Below are positions 34,341 through 43,745 of a DNA stretch of 64,000 nucleotides, in pieces. The translations under genes were made by a program, and so were the position numbers. This stretch comes from RGIG1918 sp964570895 (GTDB lineage: Bacteria; Cyanobacteriota; Vampirovibrionia; Gastranaerophilales; Gastranaerophilaceae). The notes beneath the pieces are model-generated. The model made no database searches and was not told the origin of the DNA. It worked only from the letters and a program-made list of their open reading frames with translations. The stretch is taken from positions 52,920 to 116,919 of the forward strand of contig CAZMZD010000003.1 in NCBI GenBank assembly GCA_964570895.1, read 5' to 3'. Numbering within the stretch: the stretch's first letter is position 1; each line of letters starts with the position of its first letter.

Positions 34341-34892
34341 TTATTTAAAATTCACTTGCGGTTGTTTTTCAAGGTGTTTTCCGATAATTTTTTCCATCCA
34401 AACCATATTATACCAACGGTTAAATTTATAACCGCATTTATAAAAATTTCCAACAAGCCTGAAACCAAGGTGCGAGTGAAAATCCACGCTGTTTTTGGTT
34501 AAATATTCGTCGTTTTCTTCAGGGTAAGCAATGCACGTGTACATATTCAAAATGCCCATTTTTGCTAATTCCCCCTCAAGCGCTTCATATAATTTTTTGC
34601 CTAAACCGCGCTTATGGTGGAGTTGGTCAATGTATATTGTTGCTTCGCAAGCCCAATCGTAAGCTGGGCGCGCTATAAAAGTGTTTGCATAAGCAAAACC
34701 TTGAACTGTGCCATTTTCTTCAATAACAAGGTATGGATAGCGTTTTGTGATGTCTTCAATGCGTTTTGCAAATTCCTCAAGCGCTGGTGGAGTGTATTCA
34801 AAAGTGATTGCCGTGTTTAGAACGTAGTGTGCGTATGTGTCCAAAACCCTTGGCACGTCTTTAAATTCCACTTTTCTAATTATTATGCTCAT
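34341..34892 (-). CDS. GNAT acetyltransferase, phosphinothricin/methionine sulfoximine type
   Basis: The protein is 183 aa. FEYTPPALEEFAKRIEDI, YLVIEENGTVQGFAYA, an acetyl-CoA loop HHKRGLGKKLYEAL and SHLGFRLVGNFYKCGYKFNRWYNMVWMEK follow the Pat/YncA family order. Members acetylate small amines such as methionine sulfoximine. The true substrate is unknown. The start is the ATG at 34892. It has the same direction as the TolC-like gene, with a 54-bp gap. Confidence 0.85.
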   Translation of the reverse strand: MSIIIRKVEFKDVPRVLDTYAHYVLNTAITFEYTPPALEEFAKRIEDITKRYPYLVIEENGTVQGFAYANTFIARPAYDWACEATIYIDQLHHKRGLGKKLYEALEGELAKMGILNMYTCIAYPEENDEYLTKNSVDFHSHLGFRLVGNFYKCGYKFNRWYNMVWMEKIIGKHLEKQPQVNFK

Positions 34893-35132
34893 TTGCTCGC
34901 CTTGCAACAATTGCCTACGTAAATATTATACAACTTTCTATTTAGTGATAAAAGTTTGAAAATTAAGCAAATTCTGGGTAGTTATTTATACATTTAAGTT
35001 GGCGCAGTGCGTGTAAATACACCCTGCTGCTATTTTTTGGTTTGTCAGGTGTACCTGACCTATGAACTATTAAATAAAATTAGTCCATATAGCACCATTA
35101 TAGGTCCATTTTTCTGGGGTTAAATTTTCGTT
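34893..35132. repeat. Short gene-free stretch with palindromic repeats
   Basis: GGCGCAGTGCGTGTAAATAC with ACACCC, related to GGTGCGYATAAACRCACC elsewhere, and TTTGTCAGGTGTACCTGACC lie between the GNAT gene and the end of the pse operon. No gene is seen. Confidence 0.6.
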
Positions 35133-36605
35133 TTATATCGCATCATCACTTTGAAGGTCTTTTATAAAAGCGTGTTTCAGAGGCGTTCCAAATTTTAAAT
35201 CGCGGATTGCAGTTTTACCTAAAACTTTTTCGTAATATTTTGGATGTAAACCATTTGAAGGTCTGATTGAACGAACATTTTCAGATGTAAACTTTTCACC
35301 CTTTCTTATGTCTTTTACAACATACAAAGAACGAGCATACTTACGATTTGTTTCATTAACAGTATAATCAACCTTACCTAAAGCTTTTTCAGTTTCTCTA
35401 ACTGCTTTTACCATATCTGCAAATTCCTCTTTATTAAGAGAAAAACCACTATCTGCACCACCTAAGGTCCTATCTAAAGTAAAATGTTTTTCAATAACTT
35501 TTGCGCCCATTGTAACCGCTAGAATTGGTGGAATTATACTCATTGAATGATCAGATAATCCTATTTTCACGCCTTGTGGCTCAAATTTTTCTATCATATC
35601 TTTAATTGTAATTATGTTCATATCTTCTAATTTTGCAGGATATGCAGATGTACATTTTAGAAGAGTTATATCGTTGTTTCCGACAGATTTACAAGCATCA
35701 ATTGCCCCTTGAATTTCCTCTAATGAAGAAATTCCAGTTGAGATTATCATTGGTTTTTTAAATTTTGCAGCATATTTAATTAAAGGATAATCAATTGCTT
35801 CAAAACTTGCAATTTTATAAATTGGAACATTTATTGACTCTAAAAAATCAACAGCGGAAAAATCAAACGGAGTTGAAAAGAAATCAATTCCAATACTATC
35901 AGCATATTCTTTTAATTCGCCTTGCCAATTCCAAGGTGTATAGGCTTTTTGATAAAGGGTGTAAAGATTTTCGCCATTCCAAAGACTGTTTTCATCTTTT
36001 ATTTGAAACTCTTCGTTTAAGCAATCAATTGTAATTGTGTCAGCAGTATAAGTCTGAACCTTAACTGCATCAGCACCAATTTCTTTTGCAGTTTTGATTA
36101 TTTTTTTTGCTAATTCTTTATCCCCACAGTGGTTTGCAGACATTTCTGCAATGATATAAACTTGTTTGTTATATTGTAATTTATAATATTCATTATCTTG
36201 TGCAACAATTTTGTATCCAGCTTTAATAAAACTTTTAAAAGATGGAAGATTTTCTTTTTTTATATATGCAAAAATTTTATTATAATTTGAGGCTTTACTA
36301 CACATACTTATTATGTTTGTTGCTAACCCTTTTCCTCTATAGTTGTTCGTAATACTTATTGAAATGATTGGTTCTTCTGTATTATCAATGCGTGCTTGTC
36401 CTATAAAATTATTATTATTATCTTCTATTATATAAAAAGGAGCATTTTCAATATTTATCCTATTTGAAAACCACTTCACATGATTTTCCCACTCTATTTT
36501 TTCTGTATGAATAGAATTAGCACGTACTTTGTCATCATTTGATAAATCAAAAATATTTTTAATATCATCAATATTGGCAAGACGAATATTTAATTTTTCA
36601 TACAT
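35133..36605 (-). CDS. PseH-PseI fusion: N-acetyltransferase plus pseudaminic acid synthase
   Basis: The protein is 490 aa. Residues 4-140 are a GNAT domain (acetyl-CoA loop NNYRGKGLATNII, then IKKENLPSFKSFIKAGYK). Residues 148-430 are the NeuB/PseI TIM barrel (VYIIAEMSANHCGD, DAVKVQTYTADTI, FFSTPFDFSAVDFL, IGLSDHSMSI, IEKHFTLDR). The C-terminus is a SAF antifreeze-like domain (YVVKDIRKGEKFTSENVRSIRP). PseH acetylates the 4-amino group of the altrose intermediate and PseI condenses the sugar with phosphoenolpyruvate. Having both in one chain is unusual, as they are usually separate genes. It is the last gene of the operon and overlaps the upstream TIM-barrel gene by 16 bp. Confidence 0.9.
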   Translation of the reverse strand: MYEKLNIRLANIDDIKNIFDLSNDDKVRANSIHTEKIEWENHVKWFSNRINIENAPFYIIEDNNNNFIGQARIDNTEEPIISISITNNYRGKGLATNIISMCSKASNYNKIFAYIKKENLPSFKSFIKAGYKIVAQDNEYYKLQYNKQVYIIAEMSANHCGDKELAKKIIKTAKEIGADAVKVQTYTADTITIDCLNEEFQIKDENSLWNGENLYTLYQKAYTPWNWQGELKEYADSIGIDFFSTPFDFSAVDFLESINVPIYKIASFEAIDYPLIKYAAKFKKPMIISTGISSLEEIQGAIDACKSVGNNDITLLKCTSAYPAKLEDMNIITIKDMIEKFEPQGVKIGLSDHSMSIIPPILAVTMGAKVIEKHFTLDRTLGGADSGFSLNKEEFADMVKAVRETEKALGKVDYTVNETNRKYARSLYVVKDIRKGEKFTSENVRSIRPSNGLHPKYYEKVLGKTAIRDLKFGTPLKHAFIKDLQSDDAI

Positions 36606-37354
36606 TTTGAATCTCCTATAAAGTCATCAAGATTGTATTTTGAATTTTTATTTGTTTCAAGTGTAACAATTGCATTATTAGGCAACATTTTTTTTATTCT
36701 ACCTAAATTTAATTCACCTTTGCCCAAATTAAGGTGAGAATCGAATGGTGATGTTATATCCGCATTATCTGTTAAATGAAACATTTTTGGCTTAAGTTGC
36801 AAAAATTCTTCGCAATACTCATATACATCTTTTCCTTGAGAATTAGCAGAACAAATTGCGTGACCAAAATCTAAGCAAAAACCACAATTAGCCGCATCCA
36901 TAACTTTTTTTATTTCGTCTAGATTATATCCACGACAATATTCACCGTGCATTTTATTAGGGATTGCAGCAAATGGTTTATTTTCAATCAAAGCACGAGG
37001 TTCATTAAAACTAGCAAGTTGCCTTGCAGTTTCTTCTATGCTTCCATCAATTCCTCCGTGGAAAATAATATATTTTGCTTTTAATTCATCAGCAAAAAGT
37101 TTAGTTTGTTCATAAATTTCACGATTACGCTCTACCATTTCTTTTTTTGCAAGATTAAAACCTTTAGCAAAATGTGCATTATGAATTATAAATGGAATTG
37201 GTAACAATTTTTTCCACATTTCAATTGTTTCAACAGATTCTGGAACAACAAACAATTCAATGTAATCAAAAACACCCATATTATAAAGTCTTTTTGCTTC
37301 TTCGTAATAATAGTCAGTGTTTATTGACCAAAGTTTTAAACCTATTTTATACAT
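36590..37354 (-). CDS. TIM-barrel protein (AP-endonuclease 2/sugar isomerase superfamily)
   Basis: The protein is 254 aa. The alternating pattern fits an (alpha/beta)8 barrel with possible metal ligands at YIELF, FIIHNAHF, YIIFHGG, ALIENKP, CLDFGHAI, FHLTDN and ATVTLETN-like IVTLETNK. These residues (E, H, D, H, E) are positioned as in xylose isomerase-like sugar epimerases. Homologues occur in nonulosonic acid clusters without an assigned step. It lies between pseF and pseHI, overlapping both. It might act on a pathway sugar, but its reaction is unknown. Confidence 0.7.
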   Translation of the reverse strand: MYKIGLKLWSINTDYYYEEAKRLYNMGVFDYIELFVVPESVETIEMWKKLLPIPFIIHNAHFAKGFNLAKKEMVERNREIYEQTKLFADELKAKYIIFHGGIDGSIEETARQLASFNEPRALIENKPFAAIPNKMHGEYCRGYNLDEIKKVMDAANCGFCLDFGHAICSANSQGKDVYEYCEEFLQLKPKMFHLTDNADITSPFDSHLNLGKGELNLGRIKKMLPNNAIVTLETNKNSKYNLDDFIGDSKCMKN

Positions 37355-38021
37355 TATGTAAAACCTTATATTTTAATTCAGCCATTTTCCAATCATCAAG
37401 TGTATCTATATCTTGAATACAACTTTCATCCATTTCATAAGCAACTGTTTTTCCGCCAGAGATTTTGTCAGTCTTATAGAAATAAAACATACCGACATCG
37501 TGATACATTGCTTCTAAATCTTGGGAACGTTTTGGAGCATTTTCCGGTTCTCTATATTCTAAAAAGCCGCCTTCATTAATCCTTTGAGCTCTTTGAATTG
37601 GAAAAGAAAATTTCACAACAGGAATTAACCTATCTGCATTTGAATTAGTAAATTTATTATATGCCTTTTCAAGAATTTCGCCTGTCAAAAAAGGTACACA
37701 AGGATAAATACAGCAAATTTCATCAAATGTTTTTTCACGTTTTTTATACTCATCTAAGACTTCGTTTAAAACATCTGCCGTAGTTGCAAAGTCATTTGAA
37801 GTATTATCAGAACGTAAGAATGGAACTTTTGCACCATATTTTTCTGCAATTTGAGTAATTTCCCTATCTTCTGTTGAAACCATTATTTCATCAAAAATAC
37901 CAGAATTTTGTGCAGATTGAATAGCGTATGCCAACATAGGCTTTCCCATAAATTCTTTTATATTTTTACGAGGAATACGTTTACTTCCACCCCTAGCTGT
38001 TATTATCGCAATAATGCTCAT
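37347..38021 (-). CDS. pseF: Pseudaminic acid cytidylyltransferase
   Basis: The protein is 224 aa. IITARGGSKRIPRKNIKEF is the CTP-binding motif of CMP-nonulosonate synthetases, followed by MVSTEDREI, CIYPCVPFLTGE and the C-terminal CIQDIDTLDDWKMAE metal site. PseF couples pseudaminic acid to CMP, the donor used by Maf-type transferases. NeuA or LegF specificity cannot be excluded alone, but PseB and PseC in the same operon decide for the pseudaminic route. The start shares one base with the pseC stop. Confidence 0.92.
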   Translation of the reverse strand: MSIIAIITARGGSKRIPRKNIKEFMGKPMLAYAIQSAQNSGIFDEIMVSTEDREITQIAEKYGAKVPFLRSDNTSNDFATTADVLNEVLDEYKKREKTFDEICCIYPCVPFLTGEILEKAYNKFTNSNADRLIPVVKFSFPIQRAQRINEGGFLEYREPENAPKRSQDLEAMYHDVGMFYFYKTDKISGGKTVAYEMDESCIQDIDTLDDWKMAELKYKVLHNV

Positions 38022-39124
38022 TATAAAATTCCTTTTAATCTTTTAACTATTTCTTTTAAATCTTTATTAGTCAAGTCAGGATACAAAGGAAGTGAAATAC
38101 AATGTTTATAATAATTTTCAGCATTTGGATAATCTCCCCATTTATATCCAAATTGCTGGTAATAAGGTTGAGTATGAACAGGAATATAGTGAACTTGAAG
38201 ATTTAAACCCACTTTTTTTGCTTTATGATACAATTCAGCCCTATCATTTACCAATATCGGATAAAGGTGAAAACAAGCATTTGAAAAATCTTTTTCTATC
38301 AAATGTTTTACATCAAGATTTTTATTATAATAATCAACAATTTCTCTTCTTCTTTGTTTAAATTTGTCCAATCTTTTAAGTTGTGAAATACCAAGTGCAG
38401 CTTGTACGTCGGTCATTCTATAATTATACCCGAGTTCACGCATTTCATATTCCCAAGTATTTAGCATTTCGCCATCTTTATGCATACCGTGTGCTCTGAA
38501 TGCACAAAGTTTTTTATAAAGTTCTTCATCGTTTGTTGTAACTGCGCCACCCTCCGCAGTTGTAATTGTTTTAACTGGGTGAAACGAAAATACTGTCATA
38601 TCAGAATATTTACAAGAACCAACTTTCTCTCCTTTATATTCTGAGCCTATCGCATGCGCAGCATCTTCTATAATGTAGATTTTTCTATCTTTTGGAAGAA
38701 CATTGATTATTGCTTCCATATTACAACTTTGACCTGCAAAATGAACAGGAACAATTGCTTTTGTTTTATCAGAAAGATGTTTTTTTATTTCATTTGAATC
38801 AATATTAGCAGTTTCTGGAACAATATCTGCAAATTTAACATCTGCACCAACAAATTTTGCGCAGTTAGCACTTGATAAAAATGTAATTGGAGTAGTAATA
38901 ACTTCATCCCCACATCCAATACCAGCAGCCATCATTGCAATATGCAAGCCAGACGTCGCAGAATTTACAGCAACGCAATATTTTGCCCCTGTATAATCAC
39001 AAATTGCTTGTTCAAATTCTTTAACTTTAGGTCCACAGGTTAAATATGGTGAGTGCAATACTTTTGCAACTTCTAAAATATCTTGAATATTAATATTTTG
39101 CCTGCCATAACTGTATTTTTTCAT
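38021..39124 (-). CDS. pseC: PseC aminotransferase
   Basis: The protein is 367 aa of the DegT/DnrJ/EryC1 family. SATSGLHIAMMAAGI, EDAAHAIGSEYKG and FSFHPVKTITTAEGG contain the PLP lysine (K in HPVK), and the phrase is characteristic of PseC. It aminates the 4-keto sugar made by PseB using glutamate. The tail YPDLTNKDLKEIVKRL is also typical. It is followed by pseF without a gap. Confidence 0.93.
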   Translation of the reverse strand: MKKYSYGRQNINIQDILEVAKVLHSPYLTCGPKVKEFEQAICDYTGAKYCVAVNSATSGLHIAMMAAGIGCGDEVITTPITFLSSANCAKFVGADVKFADIVPETANIDSNEIKKHLSDKTKAIVPVHFAGQSCNMEAIINVLPKDRKIYIIEDAAHAIGSEYKGEKVGSCKYSDMTVFSFHPVKTITTAEGGAVTTNDEELYKKLCAFRAHGMHKDGEMLNTWEYEMRELGYNYRMTDVQAALGISQLKRLDKFKQRRREIVDYYNKNLDVKHLIEKDFSNACFHLYPILVNDRAELYHKAKKVGLNLQVHYIPVHTQPYYQQFGYKWGDYPNAENYYKHCISLPLYPDLTNKDLKEIVKRLKGIL

Positions 39125-39146
39125 TTTTAATTTTAATCCTTATCCA

Positions 39147-40178
39147 CTATAATGACCGAGTATATTTTATATATGACTCAACTTTTTCCATCTCTAATAC
39201 TTTTTCTTTCATTGTATCCTTCCACTCATCGTCTTTTATTTCCAAGTTTAAGTTTGTTAATTCGCTCGAAATTTTAAATTGACTAATATTATCAACGCCA
39301 AAACCTTTAAGGAATGGAAAAATTAAATGCCCATTTTTCCAAGCATAAAACATTAATGTACGGAGGTATTTCCAATGAATAAAATACAGGTTATTATTAT
39401 AAAAAGTTCCAATTTTTAATCCTTTTGTATTATGACCTATATAATTCAGAAAAGCATCAGCTGAACCTTCGCCCTCTTTTAAAAAATCAAAATATTTTAA
39501 CCATTCAGTGTTTTTAACCTTTCTACAAACATCAAATAAATCACCATCATACTGTAAAAATGCTACACCCAAAGTCCAAAATTTATTATTTCCACCACAT
39601 TTAGTAACATGCATATCAAGAGAAAATATATTTACATCATTTTTAAGAGAATATATCTCTGCTTTTTTCAACAATTCTTGACCACGTTTTGGAGATAGCA
39701 ATAACATTGTATCATCCGCATCAATATTCCAAAATTTCTTGATATTATGTTTTGATGCATGATAAATTGTAGTCATATGTGCATAAGCAGCTTTTTTCCA
39801 AGAAGTACATGACATTTTTTTTATCAAATTTCTCATGGTTCTATCTTTAGAACTTTTTATAAAATTTACATCAAGATCATAAAATTTTATTTTCTTTAAA
39901 ATTTGAGCTTCTAAATTTTTATTATCACAAATAATATAAAGTTGCCCATTCTCTTCATGTATTATATCTATCCAATGTTGTAAACTTATAAACGTATAAT
40001 CTTGTATAATATTTACTTTTAGATAATATACACGTCTATCTTTATTATTTTTTTCTTTAGGAAAGAATTTTATTTTCTGTATTTTATTATTTTCGTTATA
40101 TTCATAATATAAAAAATTCATATTATTAAATTTTACAAGTCTTTTATTTTTTATTTTAATCTTTTTAATAAATCCCAT
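39147..40178 (-). CDS. Putative glycosyltransferase with DXD-like motif
   Basis: The protein is 343 aa. The central part has NIKKFWNIDADDTMLL, resembling the metal-binding D-x-D of GT-A glycosyltransferases, preceded by a strand-helix pattern and followed by FSLDMHVTKCGG and a tryptophan-rich C-terminus (FIHWKYLRTLMFYAW). I do not recognise the family precisely. It lies inside the pse operon (22 bp before pseC), so a role in transferring or modifying a surface sugar is likely. Base composition is particularly AT-rich compared with folD-type genes. Confidence 0.6.
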   Translation of the reverse strand: MGFIKKIKIKNKRLVKFNNMNFLYYEYNENNKIQKIKFFPKEKNNKDRRVYYLKVNIIQDYTFISLQHWIDIIHEENGQLYIICDNKNLEAQILKKIKFYDLDVNFIKSSKDRTMRNLIKKMSCTSWKKAAYAHMTTIYHASKHNIKKFWNIDADDTMLLLSPKRGQELLKKAEIYSLKNDVNIFSLDMHVTKCGGNNKFWTLGVAFLQYDGDLFDVCRKVKNTEWLKYFDFLKEGEGSADAFLNYIGHNTKGLKIGTFYNNNLYFIHWKYLRTLMFYAWKNGHLIFPFLKGFGVDNISQFKISSELTNLNLEIKDDEWKDTMKEKVLEMEKVESYIKYTRSL

Positions 40179-40199
40179 TGATTTTCCCTTCCTTACATT

Positions 40200-41249
40200 T
40201 TACAAAGATTCATCTATTTTATATTTAAAAATAAAATTTTCATCTCGATTTTTATTAACTGCAAAAGCCATATCCAAACCGCTTGGTTTTCTATCATTAA
40301 CTAAAATTCTCTCGCCCATTGGCATATCGGTCAAAAGATAATCATAGTGAATATTATTTTCTTTTAAAAAGTTTTTGAGAGTCGGCAGAAATTCCTCTTT
40401 TCTTGCCGTAAGCAAAACCACCTTATCATCAGGACTTAAAGTTTCAAAGAACTCTTTAACCCCCTCAAGCAAAGTGTCATAACCGTCAATTTTGTAACCG
40501 TTATGTTTTACTAAAGTTCCGTCAATATCCAATATCCAAGTATGTTTAAGATTTGATATTTTCATCAAAGGCTGAAATTTATCTACAATGAAATTTTTTA
40601 TTTTGCGAATAATTGTTGGTTTTTGTTTGTGTAACTGTTGTTTCTCAAATTTTTTAAATTCTTTTTCTCGTTTTTGTTCTCTCTTTTCTATTCTTCTTTC
40701 CCTGTTTTGTTTATCATGTAATATAAAGCTATATATGGCACTATTTATAGCCAATAATCCTTTGTTATTAATTGGTTTAACAAATTCTCTTGCGATTAAA
40801 TTTTCAATAATATTATTTAGGGTTTCTTGATTGTTAATCTGTCGCAATGCATCATATATAATTGAAAGTTCTTCCGGCTCTATATCTGCATCTTCAAGAT
40901 TGGCATATTCTTTATTAATAAATTTTGTTAAATCATTATTTACCAAAAAACGTTTTATACCTTTTTCTGTTAGTAATTTTAAAATTAATTTTTCAGCAAA
41001 TGCGTGCTCCCAATTATTCTGTTCATCTAAAGATTTATACGAATTTAAAAGATCTTGTCTTTGACTTATATAAAAATGAACTAGCAAAATACATAAAATA
41101 ACAAAAAATATAACAATGACAAATAGCCAAGGTAAGTTTTTGTATAATAATTTAGCTCCGGTAGCTACTATAGCTGATTTAAGTACCATTCCTACAATTT
41201 CTTTTATTATTGCTTCCCGTACTATTTCTACTAATTTTTGAATATCCAT
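40200..41249 (-). CDS. Membrane-anchored HAD-superfamily phosphatase
   Basis: The protein is 349 aa. One or two hydrophobic segments occupy about residues 20-60 (WLFVIVIFFVILCILLVHF). A charged helical linker follows, with a run rich in R, E and K around residue 185. The C-terminal HAD domain has WILDIDGTLVKHNGY (D-x-D-G-T), VVLLTARKEE and ILVNDRKPSG. Short HAD proteins of this kind are common in glycan clusters; here one is joined to a membrane tether. It may remove a phosphate from a sugar intermediate, which is inferred from context. It shares one base with the upstream gene. Confidence 0.75.
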   Translation of the reverse strand: MDIQKLVEIVREAIIKEIVGMVLKSAIVATGAKLLYKNLPWLFVIVIFFVILCILLVHFYISQRQDLLNSYKSLDEQNNWEHAFAEKLILKLLTEKGIKRFLVNNDLTKFINKEYANLEDADIEPEELSIIYDALRQINNQETLNNIIENLIAREFVKPINNKGLLAINSAIYSFILHDKQNRERRIEKREQKREKEFKKFEKQQLHKQKPTIIRKIKNFIVDKFQPLMKISNLKHTWILDIDGTLVKHNGYKIDGYDTLLEGVKEFFETLSPDDKVVLLTARKEEFLPTLKNFLKENNIHYDYLLTDMPMGERILVNDRKPSGLDMAFAVNKNRDENFIFKYKIDESL

Positions 41250-42751
41250 TATAAAACCTCTTCTAGTTTAACAACTCCGTTATAGAACGCACCACAAATT
41301 GAGTCGTAGTCTTCCCAAGCATAGGTTGTTAAAGATAGCCAAATGATTGCGTGAAGTAGTTTGATTTTCTTACGGTTTACGTTCGGCAAGCATTCAAAGA
41401 AAAATTCTTCCATATCAGCCCAATTATTTGGTTTGATTGCAAATTCAACATCACGCTCTCTTATATCAAGAGTGAATTTTTTGCGATTAAATTGGTCGTA
41501 TTCTCCTGCTAATGAATAATACAATTTTGCCCAATCGTAATCTACATCGCCATAAAGTTTTGTTTTGCCAAAATATCCACGAGGGTCGATTAAAACGGCC
41601 TTCATATTAAATGTATCAAACATTAAATTAGAAAATGTGCAATCGCCATGAATTAGTCGGAATTCTTTTGGATAGACTGTTTTAACTGCATTTATTAATT
41701 CTTCTTTATTAAAGAAAACATTTTTGTAATATCTACCATTTATTTTGATGAATTCTTTATTGGCAAATGGAACAAGTTTTTCAACCTTAGATAATCTGTC
41801 GAAAGTTTTATTTAAGAAATTGTCTTCAACATCTTGAATATTAACAGGTTGAGCTGGTTCTAAATTGTGCAAATTTTTCAATGCTTCAATTAGTTTTCTT
41901 AAAATTTCACGTTTTTGAGTTTTAGTTAAACAATCATATTCAAAAATATTTTTACCTTGAACACGTTTCATCTTGAGTGGTTCGTATTCAAAAATTTCAG
42001 GAATATTTTCAAAACCTAATTCTTTAACATGTTTGTACCAAGCAATTTCATCAACCGCAATTTTTTGACCTTGCTCGTTAATTCCACGTTTGATGATTAT
42101 ATCTCCGTTAAATTCCATTGAATTAAACGGACGACAACGAGGGGTATCATCAGTATTATCAGCATAAGAAAGCAATGTGCCAATTTCTTTTGAACCATAC
42201 AAATCAAGTCTGTTGAAATTAATATTTTGTTTTTCAAGCCAACCAACCAAAGCCCCTTCTTCTGCAATGTTTTCAAGGATTTGTTTATTTTCAAAAATGA
42301 ACAAACCTGCAACACCGTTTTCTTTTGATGGTTCTTTGACAAACTTTCCGTCAATATAGCTCCAACGGCATTCAAAATCTTTTGAAATACCAATGTAGTT
42401 TCCTCTTGTTGCAGGAATTTCAAAACCTTCTGATAAAATCAAGTCACACCACATAATCATAAATGGTTCATCATCTTTGTAATTTGCAATTGATTCTTTT
42501 ATACCGGAAATTGTACCTTTTTTAGCAGCTTTTACAATCTTGAAATTATACTGAGAGCCAAATGCATTTAAATATTTTTCAAGTACATCTGTTTTATAAT
42601 CTGCAATAATTGTAAATTCCGCATCAGGGAATTTTTTAAATGCATAAAATATGATTGGTAAATTATTAACCGGCACTAAACATTTAGGTTTATTTCTTGT
42701 TAAACCTTCTAATCTTGTACCCTTGCCACCTGCTTGAATAATGATTTTCAT
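41249..42751 (-). CDS. Fusion of sugar nucleotidyltransferase and APH-type kinase
   Basis: The protein is 500 aa from the ATG at 42751. Residues 1-220 are a GT-A nucleotidyltransferase (IIQAGGKGTRLEGLTRNKP, CLVPVNNLP, MIMWCDLIL). Residues 240-500 are an aminoglycoside phosphotransferase/choline kinase fold (RLIHGDCTFSNLMFD for the catalytic loop, AVLIDPRG for the D-x-G-like metal site). Such two-domain proteins in capsule clusters both phosphorylate and activate a sugar or alcohol. The substrate is unknown. It follows pseB with almost no gap. Confidence 0.85.
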   Translation of the reverse strand: MKIIIQAGGKGTRLEGLTRNKPKCLVPVNNLPIIFYAFKKFPDAEFTIIADYKTDVLEKYLNAFGSQYNFKIVKAAKKGTISGIKESIANYKDDEPFMIMWCDLILSEGFEIPATRGNYIGISKDFECRWSYIDGKFVKEPSKENGVAGLFIFENKQILENIAEEGALVGWLEKQNINFNRLDLYGSKEIGTLLSYADNTDDTPRCRPFNSMEFNGDIIIKRGINEQGQKIAVDEIAWYKHVKELGFENIPEIFEYEPLKMKRVQGKNIFEYDCLTKTQKREILRKLIEALKNLHNLEPAQPVNIQDVEDNFLNKTFDRLSKVEKLVPFANKEFIKINGRYYKNVFFNKEELINAVKTVYPKEFRLIHGDCTFSNLMFDTFNMKAVLIDPRGYFGKTKLYGDVDYDWAKLYYSLAGEYDQFNRKKFTLDIRERDVEFAIKPNNWADMEEFFFECLPNVNRKKIKLLHAIIWLSLTTYAWEDYDSICGAFYNGVVKLEEVL

Positions 42752-42752
42752 T

Positions 42753-43745
42753 TTATATCTCACTTATTAGCTTTTTCATATCTTCAACTGTTAACCATCT
42801 GTCATTGTTTCCCGAGTGGTACTCAAAATCAGGTGCAACGGGTTTTGCATTAGGATACTCATATTTTATTCCTGCGAAACTCATTTGTGGAAGAATAATA
42901 TAAAAATCTTTAAATTCAATTGTATTCGGAGCATCTTCTTTTGTAATCATTTGTTCGTGTATTTTTTCTCCCGGGCGAATACCAACTTCCTTGATTTTTA
43001 AATCAGGAGCAATAGCTTTTGCTAAATCCGGCATTTTCATTGAAGGAATTTTTTTGACATAAAGTTCTCCCCCGTGCATGTGCTCAATTGCCTCTAAAAC
43101 CATTTCAACAGCTTGTTCCAGCTTCAACCAAAAACGAGTCATTCTCATATCAGTAATTGGAAGTTCATTTGCGCCTTCCTCAACCAATTTTTGGAAAAAT
43201 GGGATAACAGAACCTCTGGAACCTGCAACGTTACCATACCTTACAACTGCAAATCTTGTATCTTTTGAGCCGGAATAAGCATTTCCTGCAATAAATAATT
43301 TATCAGAACAAAGTTTCGTTGCACCATAAAGATTAATAGGAGCACAAGCTTTATCTGTCGACAATGCAACAACTTTTTTTACACCTTTATCAATCGCACA
43401 GTCTATTACATTTTGAGCGCCATGAACATTTGTCTTTATTGCTTCAAAAGGATTGTATTCACAAGCAGGAACTTGTTTTAAGGCAGCTGCGTGAACAACA
43501 ACATCAACACCTTCAAATGCCCTCATCATTCTTTCTTTGTCTCTAACATCACCAATAAAAAATCTTAATTTGTCTGAATAAGGTTTAAACTCAGGCATAT
43601 TCGACATCATAAATTGTTTAAATTCATCTCTTGAATATATAATAATCTTTTTTACATCAGGATATTTTCTTAAAACTGTTTTTGTAAATTCTTTGCCAAA
43701 ACTGCCTGTTCCACCTGTGACTAATATAGATTTATTATTTAACAT
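42753..43745 (-). CDS. pseB: PseB, UDP-GlcNAc 4,6-dehydratase (5-inverting)
   Basis: The protein is 330 aa, an SDR enzyme with VTGGTGSFGKEF (NAD(P) loop), HAAALKQVPACEYNPFEAIKT split across its conserved block, ALSTDKACAPINLYGATK (Lys/Tyr region) and GIRPGEKIHEQMI. It makes UDP-2-acetamido-2,6-dideoxy-L-arabino-hexos-4-ulose, the first step to pseudaminic acid. The segments LKQVPACEYNP and RYGNVAGSRGSV are typical of PseB/FlaA1. Its start overlaps the preceding gene by 11 bp. Confidence 0.95.
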   Translation of the reverse strand: MLNNKSILVTGGTGSFGKEFTKTVLRKYPDVKKIIIYSRDEFKQFMMSNMPEFKPYSDKLRFFIGDVRDKERMMRAFEGVDVVVHAAALKQVPACEYNPFEAIKTNVHGAQNVIDCAIDKGVKKVVALSTDKACAPINLYGATKLCSDKLFIAGNAYSGSKDTRFAVVRYGNVAGSRGSVIPFFQKLVEEGANELPITDMRMTRFWLKLEQAVEMVLEAIEHMHGGELYVKKIPSMKMPDLAKAIAPDLKIKEVGIRPGEKIHEQMITKEDAPNTIEFKDFYIILPQMSFAGIKYEYPNAKPVAPDFEYHSGNNDRWLTVEDMKKLISEI

